From positions 1-49,685 of the forward strand of contig JAZMZI010000108.1 of the NCBI GenBank assembly GCA_045585895.1: a stretch of DNA of 49,685 bases, read 5' to 3'. A program made the position numbers and the translations under genes. The notes beneath the pieces were generated by a model. The model was not told the DNA's origin, made no database searches, and was given only the letters and a program-made list of their open reading frames with translations. This stretch comes from SVTX01 sp045585895 (GTDB taxonomy: Bacteria; Bacillota; Clostridia; Oscillospirales; CAG-272). Position 1 is the stretch's first letter; the number at the start of each line of letters is the position of its first letter. Below, piece by piece: positions 7,775 through 15,549 of this stretch.

Positions 7775-8080
7775 TCATTTACCTAATTTTTTATCCTCAA
7801 GCTTCATTCTTTCAAGAACCTTGAGGTATCCCTCGCTACCGTATTTGAGACAGTGGTTTACTCGGCTTATAGTAGCCGTGCTGAGACCTGTCTGCGCGGC
7901 GATCTCGGAATAGATCACCCCTTCGCTGAGCATCTTCGCAGCCTTAAGTCTGCGGGACATTTCAAGAATTTCCGAGGTGGTACAGATATCCTCAAAAAAG
8001 CTCTTGCACTCTCCTGCATTTTCAATCGAAGCTATGCTTCTGAACAAAAAATCGATATTCTCATCGTGATCTTTTTTCAT
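7775..8080 (-). CDS. YerC/YecD family TrpR-related DNA-binding protein
   Basis: The 101-residue protein matches the YerC/YecD branch of the TrpR superfamily along its whole length. The central helix-turn-helix reads about LSEGVIYSEIAAQTGLSTATISRV (residues 51-74, quoted here only to mark the region), preceded by the TTSEILEMSRRL segment. AGAGGT precedes the ATG. It is the first gene of the minus-strand operon and is close to a divergent promoter pair, so it could regulate its own operon. No ligand or target is visible. Confidence 0.88.
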   Translation of the reverse strand: MKKDHDENIDFLFRSIASIENAGECKSFFEDICTTSEILEMSRRLKAAKMLSEGVIYSEIAAQTGLSTATISRVNHCLKYGSEGYLKVLERMKLEDKKLGK

Positions 8081-8145
8081 ATAATACCTCTTTCGGGCTT
8101 TTATTTGATGATTAAAGAATTGGCGATGCGGGGATTTACATATTC

Positions 8146-8174
8146 ATTGTACCACTTTATCAAATGAAAGTAAA
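8146..8174 (-). promoter_or_regulatory. Promoter of the yerC-hslO-SDR-isomerase operon
   Basis: Reading the minus strand: TTTACT (8174-8169), a 17-nt spacer, TACAAT (8151-8146). It lies about 65 nt upstream of the first gene. Confidence 0.7.
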
Positions 8175-8238
8175 GAGGATTTTAATTTTTTCTTCTAAAA
8201 AATTTTTAAACAATTCGTTGCTTTCTGTAAATTGAATA

Positions 8239-8267
8239 TTGACATTCGCCGTATTATGTTATATAAT
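8239..8267 (+). promoter_or_regulatory. Consensus sigma-A promoter of the XRE-tsaE-ispDF run
   Basis: TTGACA at 8239-8244, 17 nt, TATAAT at 8262-8267: a perfect match to the vegetative consensus. It drives the long plus-strand housekeeping run. Confidence 0.88.
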
Positions 8268-8307
8268 TATATTAGTTATGTAAATTTATTTGACGAAAGG
8301 CTTTTTT

Positions 8308-9414
8308 ATGACAGGACTCAAAATAGGCAAAAAGATCCGTCTTTTGCGAAAAAACAACGATATCACTCAGGACAAGCTGGCAGCATACCTTGGAGTAACT
8401 CCTCAGGCAGTTTCTCGCTGGGAGTCTGAAATATGCTATCCCGACATCGAAACGCTTCCGCAGATCGCAGACTTTTTCGGTGTTGGAATGGACGAGCTTC
8501 TTTGTTACGACAGCATTCAGAAGGAATCCAGAATAAGAGAATACCTTGAAAGATCAACCGCTCTTTTCGAAAATGAAAAGCTTGGCGAGTGTCTCGCCCT
8601 TCTTCGCGAAGCATACGCGGAGATCCCCTCGTCCTTCGAAATTCAGCTTGAGCTTGCAAAGACTCTTTCCGCTATATCCGCAGAGGGAAAGCCCAGAAAG
8701 AACGACCTTATAGAGGCAGTATCTCTTTGCAATCACATCCTTGATTACTGCACCGACGACGAGCTTCGCGACGAAACCAAAAAGACCCTCTGTGATATAT
8801 ACTCTCACCAGCTTGATAACGATAAAATGGCTCTCGATATTGCAGAAAAGCTTCACAGCATGGATTACAGCAAGGAGATCGTTAAGGCAACCGTGCTTAC
8901 GGGCGAGATAGCGTTCAATCAGGCGCAGAACAACATTATGGAGTTTGCCGATAATATGTGGTGGCATATGTATAACATAGCCTGTGTTCCCGACATTTCC
9001 GAGGACCGTTACACAGTCGATCAAAAAATTGAGATCATGGAAAGAGGCGTGGCTATATTAGAGGTGGTGTTTGACGGCAATTACCTTTATTATAATGACC
9101 GATTGGCAAACTCATTCCGTCAGTTGGCTATGCTCTATCTCCTGAAGGGCAACAGAACCGCAGCTCTCGATTGCGTTGAGAAAATGGCGACCTACGCAAC
9201 TGCGTTCGATTCTCTCCCCGAGTCGGCAAAATACGAGTCGGTTCTCTTGAATACCATCGAATACAAGAGCGAAAAGCACGAAGGATTTGAGGGACTTACT
9301 CTTTGCGACAAGCTGCTCCGCGGCAGATTTGCAAACCGCATTTGGTCTCCCATAAGAAACGACGAAAGATTTATCACCGCCATAGATTCAATGTCAAAAT
9401 ACGCGCATAGCTGA
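8308..9414 (+). CDS. XRE-family regulator with helical repeat domain
   Basis: The protein of 368 residues begins with a Cro/C1-type helix-turn-helix (about residues 8-63), including DKLAAYLGVTPQAVSRWE and the PDIETLPQIADFFGV segment usual for this family. The remaining 300 residues are helical with TPR-like repeats. I place the start at ATG 8308, because GAAAGG lies seven bases upstream; a TTG at 8290 would add six residues without a good ribosome site. The TGA lies 10 nt before tsaE, so this regulator is co-transcribed with housekeeping genes. Proteins of this type often sense peptides or cell state through the repeat domain; the ligand is unknown. Confidence 0.85.
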   Translation: MTGLKIGKKIRLLRKNNDITQDKLAAYLGVTPQAVSRWESEICYPDIETLPQIADFFGVGMDELLCYDSIQKESRIREYLERSTALFENEKLGECLALLREAYAEIPSSFEIQLELAKTLSAISAEGKPRKNDLIEAVSLCNHILDYCTDDELRDETKKTLCDIYSHQLDNDKMALDIAEKLHSMDYSKEIVKATVLTGEIAFNQAQNNIMEFADNMWWHMYNIACVPDISEDRYTVDQKIEIMERGVAILEVVFDGNYLYYNDRLANSFRQLAMLYLLKGNRTAALDCVEKMATYATAFDSLPESAKYESVLLNTIEYKSEKHEGFEGLTLCDKLLRGRFANRIWSPIRNDERFITAIDSMSKYAHS

Positions 9415-9424
9415 TACGTAAACT

Positions 9425-9892
9425 ATGAATAATTTTCCTATAAACACCACAACTTCGCAAACGGACCGCACCGAGTTATTGGGTAAAGAGCTGGCGCAAA
9501 CGCTTACAAAGAATCCCGAGCTTCCGAGATTCGTTGCCATGTACGGTGACCTGGGAGTCGGTAAAACGGCTTTCGTCAGAGGATTCTGTTCGGAGCTTTG
9601 TAAAGGTTCTACGGTAAAATCTCCTACTTTTGCTCTCGTTAACGAATACAAATGCCCGATCACTATCGGCGGTGTAAAAAGAGTATATCATTTCGATATG
9701 TACCGTATCACCGACGAAGACGATCTCTATTCTATCGGATTTTACGATTACCTTCGCCCCGACGCTGTATGTATCGCCGAATGGTGCGAAATGATACCCT
9801 ACGCTCTTCCCGAAAGTTACATCAAAGTAGAGATAGAAAAGATCGATCTTTCGGATAACAGAAAAATTACCATCAGTCTTATTGGAGTTTGA
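9425..9892 (+). CDS. tsaE: tRNA t6A biosynthesis ATPase TsaE
   Basis: The 155-residue protein matches TsaE. Walker A is GDLGVGKT (residues 41-48), followed by VKSPTFALVNEY and HFDMYR, which are strongly conserved, and by the CIAEWCE segment. TsaE works with TsaB and TsaD to form N6-threonylcarbamoyladenosine at position 37 of ANN-decoding tRNAs. The upstream region has only a weak ribosome-binding site, so translation may be coupled to the XRE gene that ends 10 nt before. tsaB follows directly; tsaD is not in this window. Confidence 0.93.
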   Translation: MNNFPINTTTSQTDRTELLGKELAQTLTKNPELPRFVAMYGDLGVGKTAFVRGFCSELCKGSTVKSPTFALVNEYKCPITIGGVKRVYHFDMYRITDEDDLYSIGFYDYLRPDAVCIAEWCEMIPYALPESYIKVEIEKIDLSDNRKITISLIGV

Positions 9893-9897
9893 TAACA

Positions 9898-10596
9898 ATG
9901 AAAATCCTTTCGCTTGATACTACCGCCGAGGTCTGTACCGCCGCGCTCTGCGAAGACAACGTATTGATCGCAGAAATGACGGTAAACACGGGGAACACTC
10001 ATTCCCAAACGCTTTTGCCGGTGGTTGAACAAATTTTAAAAATATCCGAAGTATCGATCAACGAGGTCGATTGCTTTGCGTGCAGTACGGGACCCGGATC
10101 GTTCACAGGCGTTCGAATAGGCGTTGCAACGGTCAAAGGCTTGGCTTACGGAAAGAACAAGCCCTCGGTATCGGTCTCCACCCTTGAGGCATTGGCTTAT
10201 AATCTCATAGGATCTGAAGGCATTATTTGCCCCGTTATGAACGCAAGGAGAAATCAAGTATATAACGCTCTCTTTGAATGTATTGACGGAAAGCTTGAGA
10301 GACTATGCCCCGACCGAGCACTTTCCATTGAAGAGCTTGACGAGGAGCTTTCAAATTGTGAAAAACCTGTTTTCCTTGTTGGAGACGGTTACGGGATCAC
10401 CGAAAAAGGCTTTAAGAAGACCAACGTACAGTTTGTTCCCGAAAGATACAGATATCAAAGTGCTTACAGCGTAGCTCGCTGCGCTCTGAACAAGTATAAG
10501 GCGGGAGAGTATCTTACCGACGCCAAACTCGTCCCCGTATATCTGCGTCCCTCTCAGGCAGAGCGCGAAAGAAACGAGCGTTTGGGTATAAAGTAA
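9898..10596 (+). CDS. tsaB: tRNA t6A biosynthesis protein TsaB
   Basis: The protein of 232 residues has the ASKHA-type start LSLDTTAEVCTAAL and the STGPGSFTGVRIGVATVKGLA segment diagnostic of TsaB. It scaffolds TsaD and TsaE in the t6A pathway. I choose ATG 9898, with GGAG ten bases upstream, rather than the in-frame TTG at 9889. The gene begins five nt after the tsaE stop. In many Firmicutes rimI and tsaD follow tsaB; here rpiB follows instead. Confidence 0.93.
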   Translation: MKILSLDTTAEVCTAALCEDNVLIAEMTVNTGNTHSQTLLPVVEQILKISEVSINEVDCFACSTGPGSFTGVRIGVATVKGLAYGKNKPSVSVSTLEALAYNLIGSEGIICPVMNARRNQVYNALFECIDGKLERLCPDRALSIEELDEELSNCEKPVFLVGDGYGITEKGFKKTNVQFVPERYRYQSAYSVARCALNKYKAGEYLTDAKLVPVYLRPSQAERERNERLGIK

Positions 10597-10626
10597 ATTA
10601 CAATAATTTAAATGAGGTAAATAATT

Positions 10627-11079
10627 ATGAAAACCAATAAAATAGTAATCGGTTGCGACCACGGCGGATTTGAACTTAAAAATGAAATAATCGCTCATCT
10701 TACTAAAAAAGGTATTGAGGTTACCGACGTAGGAACATACTCTACCTCATCCTGCAACTACCCCGACTACGCACGCGCAGCTTGCGAAAAGATCCAAAAC
10801 GGTGAATTTGAGCTTGGAATTCTCGTTTGCGGAACCGGCATCGGCATTTCCATAGCGGCAAACAAGCACAACGGTATCCGTGCGGCTTGTTGCTCCGACA
10901 CCTTCTCCGCAAGAATGACCAGAATGCACAACAACGCAAACGTCCTTTGCATGGGCGGAAGAGTAGTAGGCGCAGGTCTTGCTTGCGATATGGTAGACCT
11001 TTTCATCGAAACCGAATTTGAGGGCGGCAGACATCAATCAAGAGTAGATATGATCTCCGACATCGAAAAGGACAACTGA
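10627..11079 (+). CDS. rpiB: Ribose 5-phosphate isomerase B
   Basis: The 150-residue protein matches RpiB/LacB-type isomerases: N-terminal GCDHGGFELK, the catalytic Cys68 in LVCGTGIG, and the HNNANVLCMGGR segment. It interconverts ribose 5-phosphate and ribulose 5-phosphate in the pentose phosphate pathway. GAGGTAA precedes the ATG. An rpe gene further down the same strand acts on the product ribulose 5-phosphate, so two pentose phosphate steps are encoded close together. Confidence 0.93.
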   Translation: MKTNKIVIGCDHGGFELKNEIIAHLTKKGIEVTDVGTYSTSSCNYPDYARAACEKIQNGEFELGILVCGTGIGISIAANKHNGIRAACCSDTFSARMTRMHNNANVLCMGGRVVGAGLACDMVDLFIETEFEGGRHQSRVDMISDIEKDN

Positions 11080-11102
11080 TAAATAAGAAAGGCGTATCTG
11101 AA

Positions 11103-11912
11103 ATGTCAGAAAGACAGGATAATCCTCATAAGGTCGCCGAAGTTATTCGTGCGATAATCGGAAAGACCGAAAAGAAGTATTTTACGTCTGCCGTAATTCT
11201 CGCCGCAGGCTCGTCGAGAAGAATGGGAGGCTCGTCCACGAAGCAATTTCTTGAAGTCGACGGTATTCCCGTCGTGGCAAGAACACTGATAGAATTTGAA
11301 AATTCGGAGCTTATCGACGAAATAATAGTAGTAGCAAAAGCAGACGAAATTGAAAAATACGACGGATTTTCCGAAAAATACAATATAAAAAAGCCTTTTA
11401 AGGTCATAGAAGGCGGAGAAACAAGGCAGGAATCTGCACGCAAGGGTGTAGACGCCGTTGACGAAAGATCCAAATTTATCGCTATTCACGACGCGGCAAG
11501 ATGCCTCATAACCGAGAAACTGATACACAAGGTCTGTCACGGTGCATATCTCCACGGCGGCGCAATACTTGCTTTAAAGGCAGTAGACACGGTGAAGATC
11601 GGAGACAAAAACAACTTCATTGAAAACACTCCGGAAAGAGCGCAAACTTGGCAGGCGCAGACGCCTCAGGTATTCAAAGTCAACGCTTTCCGTGCGGCTA
11701 CTTATATAGCAAGGGATGAGAAATTTGAAGGAACCGACGACGCTTCCCTTCTTGAACACATCCGTATTCCCGTAAAGCTTATCGAAGGCTCAAGGGAAAA
11801 CATTAAGATCACAGAACCCGTTGACGTTTACTTTGCCGAGGCAATACTCAAATCAAGAGCTAAGGCAATCGAAAAAAAAGCGGATATCGATCGTGAGGAG
11901 GAAAAGCTATGA
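11103..11912 (+). CDS. ispD: 2-C-methyl-D-erythritol 4-phosphate cytidylyltransferase
   Basis: The 269-residue protein carries the nucleotidyltransferase motif ILAAGSSRRMGG (residues 33-44) and Lys47 in the STKQFL segment, then the HDAARC, TWQAQTPQVF and GTDDASLLE segments of IspD. It couples CTP to methylerythritol phosphate in the non-mevalonate isoprenoid pathway. It has about 28 extra residues before the catalytic core, a polar helix that most IspD proteins lack. AAGAAAGG lies 13 nt before the ATG; no better internal start is obvious. Its TGA overlaps the ispF ATG by four bases. Confidence 0.93.
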   Translation: MSERQDNPHKVAEVIRAIIGKTEKKYFTSAVILAAGSSRRMGGSSTKQFLEVDGIPVVARTLIEFENSELIDEIIVVAKADEIEKYDGFSEKYNIKKPFKVIEGGETRQESARKGVDAVDERSKFIAIHDAARCLITEKLIHKVCHGAYLHGGAILALKAVDTVKIGDKNNFIENTPERAQTWQAQTPQVFKVNAFRAATYIARDEKFEGTDDASLLEHIRIPVKLIEGSRENIKITEPVDVYFAEAILKSRAKAIEKKADIDREEEKL

Positions 11913-12382
11913 GGATAGGTCACGGTTACGACGTACACAGGCTTGTTGAAGGCAGAAAATGCATAATCGGCGGTGTTGATATTCCCTATTCCAAAGGTCT
12001 TCTCGGTCATTCCGATGCGGACGTGCTTACCCATGCGGTTATGGATGCGGTAATCGGTGCGCTCTGTCTCGGAGACATTGGAAAGCTCTTCCCCGATAAC
12101 GATCCCGCATACGAGGGAGCAGACAGCATTCTTCTCTGCAAGAAAGTTGCTTCCGTTATGAAAGAAAAAGGCTACAAGATCGGCAACTTAGATGCTACCG
12201 TAATTGCACAAGCCCCAAAAATGGCGCCTCACATAGAAAAAATGCGAGAAAACATCGCCCTTGCACTCGACACAGACGTTGAAAACGTCAGCGTAAAGGC
12301 AACAACCGAGGAAAAGCTCGGATTCACGGGCGACGGTTCGGGCATATCTGCTCACGCAGTCTGTTTGCTTGAAAAAGCGTGA
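11909..12382 (+). CDS. ispF: 2-C-methyl-D-erythritol 2,4-cyclodiphosphate synthase
   Basis: The 157-residue protein is a full-length IspF. The zinc ligands Asp8, His10 (GYDVHRL) and His42 (HSDADVLTH) are present, as is the TTEEKLGFTGDGSGISAHAV segment near the C-terminus. It makes the cyclodiphosphate intermediate of the non-mevalonate pathway. It overlaps ispD (ATGA) with GAGGAGG upstream, so the two enzymes are made together. Confidence 0.95.
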   Translation: MRIGHGYDVHRLVEGRKCIIGGVDIPYSKGLLGHSDADVLTHAVMDAVIGALCLGDIGKLFPDNDPAYEGADSILLCKKVASVMKEKGYKIGNLDATVIAQAPKMAPHIEKMRENIALALDTDVENVSVKATTEEKLGFTGDGSGISAHAVCLLEKA

Positions 12383-12570
12383 CGAATGGGGCCGTCAAAG
12401 CTAACGACCCCTATATAAATCGCCACGGAAACACCCCGATCAATAAATCAAACTTCCATTTTTTTAACGACGAAAAAGGCTATCCCCGAAGCGTTGCCTT
12501 ACGACAGTTTATGCCATTCGTCGACAAAATTCCACTGTAATTTATAAATAAGAAAGGTCTGGAATAAACT

Positions 12571-13242
12571 ATGATCTATATTGCCCCCTCCCTGCTTGCT
12601 GCAAACTACGCAAACCTTGAAGCGGATATAAAAAGAGTTGAAGACGCAGGCGCCCAGTATCTTCATCTTGACATAATGGACGGCGCTTTCGTCCCCAATA
12701 TATCCTTCGGTCCCGAGCTTATCGCGGGCATCAGAAAGACCACCGATATGATCTTCGACGTACATCTTATGATCAAGCGTCCCGAAAGATACATAGACCG
12801 CTTCGTTAAGGCGGGCGCAGATATAATAACCGTTCATTACGAGGCTTGTGAGAATCCTATGTCGGTAATTCATCTTATCCATTCTTACGAGATGAAAGCC
12901 GCGCTGGCTATCTCTCCCAAGACTCCCGTAGAACATCTTTTCCCCTTCCTTGGTCATATTGATATGGCTCTTATTATGACCGTAGAGCCCGGATTTGGCG
13001 GTCAGTCTCTTATTCCCGAAACTCTTGAAAAGGTTTCTGCGCTTCGCAAGTACGTTTCCGAGCGTGGCATAAGTCTCGACATTGAGGTTGACGGCGGGAT
13101 CAACGAAAAGAACGTTGGTCTCCTTACCTCCTCCGGCGCAAACGTTATCGTTGCGGGCTCGGCGATATTCAAGGCAAAAAAGCCCAAGGCAGTCATTCAG
13201 GAAATGAAGGATGCGGCGGCGAAGAACCCTTTCAAGGGGTAA
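12571..13242 (+). CDS. rpe: Ribulose-phosphate 3-epimerase
   Basis: The 223-residue protein matches Rpe over its whole length, with metal ligands His32 and Asp34 (LHLDIMDG), His65 (DVHLMI) and Asp174 (EVDGGI), and the VEPGFGGQ phosphate loop. It interconverts ribulose 5-phosphate and xylulose 5-phosphate. A gap of 188 nt separates it from ispF. The gap contains a weak hairpin (about 12386-12410) without a T run and no promoter I trust, so it may be read through from the upstream operon. Confidence 0.94.
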   Translation: MIYIAPSLLAANYANLEADIKRVEDAGAQYLHLDIMDGAFVPNISFGPELIAGIRKTTDMIFDVHLMIKRPERYIDRFVKAGADIITVHYEACENPMSVIHLIHSYEMKAALAISPKTPVEHLFPFLGHIDMALIMTVEPGFGGQSLIPETLEKVSALRKYVSERGISLDIEVDGGINEKNVGLLTSSGANVIVAGSAIFKAKKPKAVIQEMKDAAAKNPFKG

Positions 13243-13251
13243 AATATTAAT

Positions 13252-13491
13252 ATGAAAAGAACTTTGAAAAGCACACTCCCCGAATATGCGGCTCAGGCGG
13301 CGGTCATTGCAAGAGCGAAGCAGTTGACCGACTTTAAGTGGACTCCCATTCGTGACGTACCTACCTATGCATTGCGGTGTTTTCTCAAGATCAATTCCCT
13401 CCGACGCTTTCAATTTCAAGGTTTATTTTAAAAACGAATACGGTGTTTGGGTGCATCCGATGACCGAAATAAAAAAGAATGAGGCAAACTG
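13252..13491 (+). pseudogene. Remnant of a gut-Firmicute surface/peptidase-like protein, internally deleted
   Basis: From ATG 13252 an open frame reads AVIARAKQLTDFKWTPIRDVPTY and then loses sense near 13372. A second frame from about 13372 to the TGA at 13489-13491 reads SDAFNFKVYFKNEYGVWV. I recall these two pieces as the N-terminal and C-terminal ends of a family of several hundred residues in gut Clostridia that resembles CHAP/NlpC-like proteins. If so, the central catalytic part has been deleted and the two ends fused out of frame. The family assignment is from memory and should be tested by a protein search of both frames. A terminator follows directly. Confidence 0.45.
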
Positions 13492-13514
13492 AACCGCCTC
13501 ATTCTTTTTTATTT
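13477..13514. terminator. Bidirectional terminator
   Basis: Nine-bp perfect stem GAATGAGGC (13477-13485) with GCCTCATTC (13496-13504), A run before and T run after. It can end the remnant on the plus strand and the esterase gene on the minus strand. Confidence 0.88.
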
Positions 13515-15443
13515 TTATTTTCCTAAATATACCACTATTCCCTTTGCGGGATTTCCGTAACTGTCACACAGATTTACGTCGACGCCGAAAAAGTTTGCGG
13601 CAACGTAATTATACGCAACACCCATAGCTCTTCTGCTGAACACGACCGTAACCGTATCGGGAGCGGTTATGGTAGCCGTAACTGAACATCTGCTTTCATC
13701 CATTACTCCGTACGAATTATCCATTCCGCCAAAGCCCAACACCTCGGTGCCGCCGTCTGACGTCGTGAGTCCTTCGCCGTAGTTCGTGAACTTCAGCACT
13801 ACGGATTTTTTATCGCTTGCAAACTCATAAGACACGAGTATGGGACCCGTAGCTTCATCAAGGGTCTTGGTTCCGTAAATTACCGCCTGCATAAGATCGG
13901 TAACTCTTTCCGCCTGCTCGTATTTGCAATAGGGATGGATATTGTTGTCATTGGTCCTATCGTTCCACAGGTCACTGCAAACGGCAACGTAAGAATTTGA
14001 CAACGAATTGGGGATCATTCCAACGGTTGCTCTTATCATTCCGGTGTCAAGATAGGCACCTGAGCCTTCAACCTTGTAAACCGAAGGATATTCAACGAAG
14101 AACACGGGAAATTCCTCGTTTACAAGATTATGAGTGGAGCGCATATACTCCATAAGCGCGGTAAATCTCTCAACATAAACCGAAGAAAGCGTGCTATTGC
14201 TTTCCGCCTCACCCTGATACCATACTATACCTGCGATAGGCATTTTCTCAAAGGGCATGATATATTGGTTATACATATATCTCGCTTCAACGTGAGCGTA
14301 GTAATTGTCTATGTAAATTCCCTTTTCCTCACTGAAATAGTCGCTTCCAAGCTCCTCAGCAAGCTCGTTGGGCATAAATACGCTCAAAGGACGTCCGTTT
14401 GCCGAGAACTGTGCGATACCCACGGGAATTCCGTTTTCGGTAAGCTCGGTTATCTGATGCGCGATAAAATATCCTATAGCAGAAAGACCGTTAATATTAT
14501 CGGCGTCGGGCTTTACCCAGCCGAAATCGTTAACGACGTCCTTGCAGATCTCGTCGGTTCCGATGGTGGGATATCCCTCTCTTTGAGTATTGGAGTTATA
14601 ATTGAAGCGTATTATGGAATCGTCGCGAAGAAGATCCTTAGTCCATTTCAAATTAGGCTCAGAAGAAAGATATCCGGCAATATCGTACTGCACGTTCGAC
14701 TGACCGATAACCATAAAAACGTCGCCTATAAGTATATCTTCAAAAACGAACTCCACGCCGTCGGCGCCGTAAACTCTGAGGTTATTACCAAGCTCTTTGT
14801 TTGCCTCATACATTTGACAGAACACGATTTCCCATTCGCCGTTTTCAATAATTGCGTCTGCCCGTTCACCCATGAATGAGGCACTGACTTTTTTCCCGTT
14901 CTCGCTTTCATCAGCAAACCCCCAGACTCTTACGTACTCGTTTCGCTGAATGACCATATCCGACGTGAAGACCTTCGATACAGTGAAAGCAGAAGCATAT
15001 TCTACCTCGTCTCCGATTATCATATTGGTTTCCGACTCGGACTGTGATTCTTGAGTGTCGGTCACCGAATCTTCGGGTTTGCTGCTATCGGTCTCACTTC
15101 CCGAGCTTTCGGGCTGACTGCCTTCGGTCTCACTTCCCGAGCTTTCGGGCTGACTGCCTTCGGTCTCACTTCCCGAGCTTTCGGGCTGACTGCCATCGGT
15201 CTCACTTCCTGAGCTTTCGGGCTGACTGCCTGTTGTAACAGAATCTGATTCTTCTGAGCTACTTTCCTGCGTAACACCAGAGTCTGTGTTGGCAGAAGAT
15301 GCTGTCTCTCTATTGGAAAGCTCGTTGCTTGATTCAGTATTGGCTCCGGCATCTAAAAAATCGGAACATGAAGCCAATGCACCAATCAAAACAAAAGCCG
15401 CCAATATTAACGATAACGTTTTGACTTTAGATTTAATAATCAT
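13515..15443 (-). CDS. Lipoprotein with sialate O-acetylesterase-like (SASA/SGNH) domain
   Basis: The 642-residue protein starts with a lipoprotein signal (LASC, Cys26), followed by a Ser/Glu/Thr linker to about residue 145 that includes four 12-residue repeats (GSETEGSQPESS type). From about 150 it matches sialate O-acetylesterase-like SGNH enzymes: VFTSDMVIQRNEYVRVWG, the nucleophile Ser249 in GQSN, WYQGEAES at 408-415, and His503 in NNIHPYCK as the likely catalytic base. It should remove acetyl groups from glycans outside the cell, perhaps host mucin or plant xylan; the substrate is not evident. GAGG precedes the ATG, and a perfect consensus promoter lies about 40 nt upstream. Neighbouring genes are also surface proteins. 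Confidence 0.85.
   Translation of the reverse strand: MIIKSKVKTLSLILAAFVLIGALASCSDFLDAGANTESSNELSNRETASSANTDSGVTQESSSEESDSVTTGSQPESSGSETDGSQPESSGSETEGSQPESSGSETEGSQPESSGSETDSSKPEDSVTDTQESQSESETNMIIGDEVEYASAFTVSKVFTSDMVIQRNEYVRVWGFADESENGKKVSASFMGERADAIIENGEWEIVFCQMYEANKELGNNLRVYGADGVEFVFEDILIGDVFMVIGQSNVQYDIAGYLSSEPNLKWTKDLLRDDSIIRFNYNSNTQREGYPTIGTDEICKDVVNDFGWVKPDADNINGLSAIGYFIAHQITELTENGIPVGIAQFSANGRPLSVFMPNELAEELGSDYFSEEKGIYIDNYYAHVEARYMYNQYIMPFEKMPIAGIVWYQGEAESNSTLSSVYVERFTALMEYMRSTHNLVNEEFPVFFVEYPSVYKVEGSGAYLDTGMIRATVGMIPNSLSNSYVAVCSDLWNDRTNDNNIHPYCKYEQAERVTDLMQAVIYGTKTLDEATGPILVSYEFASDKKSVVLKFTNYGEGLTTSDGGTEVLGFGGMDNSYGVMDESRCSVTATITAPDTVTVVFSRRAMGVAYNYVAANFFGVDVNLCDSYGNPAKGIVVYLGK
15090..15233 (-). 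repeat. Four 36-nt tandem repeats in the esterase linker
   Basis: Units at 15090-15125, 15126-15161, 15162-15197 and 15198-15233 are nearly identical and encode a 12-residue Gly-Ser-Glu-Thr/Gln-Pro-Glu unit. Copy number is likely to vary between strains by slippage without breaking the frame. Confidence 0.9.
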
Positions 15444-15478
15444 ATTTGTACCTCTTTATAAGTTTATATGATATATAT

Positions 15479-15507
15479 ATTATATCACATAAAAAAGACG
15501 TTGTCAA
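15479..15507 (-). promoter_or_regulatory. Consensus promoter of the acetylesterase lipoprotein
   Basis: Minus strand: TTGACA (15507-15502), 17 nt, TATAAT (15484-15479). Confidence 0.88.
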
Positions 15508-15536
15508 CAAAAAAAGCGGTGTAGATCACACCGCTT
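15508..15536 (-). terminator. Terminator of the SLH protein gene
   Basis: Nine-bp stem (15514-15522 with 15528-15536). On the minus strand it is followed by TTTTTTT, which runs straight into the -35 box of the esterase promoter. Confidence 0.85.
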
Positions 15537-15549
15537 CAAAAAAATGATT

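Noticed and set aside
12521..12548. Separate promoter for rpe (TCGACA, 16 nt, TATAAA)
   Set aside because: The predicted transcription start would fall on the AAGAAAGG ribosome-binding site, so it is unlikely to be real.
12499..13419. Minus-strand 306-codon ORF over rpe
   Set aside because: Long only because of codon bias on the opposite strand; rpe is a clear full-length enzyme.
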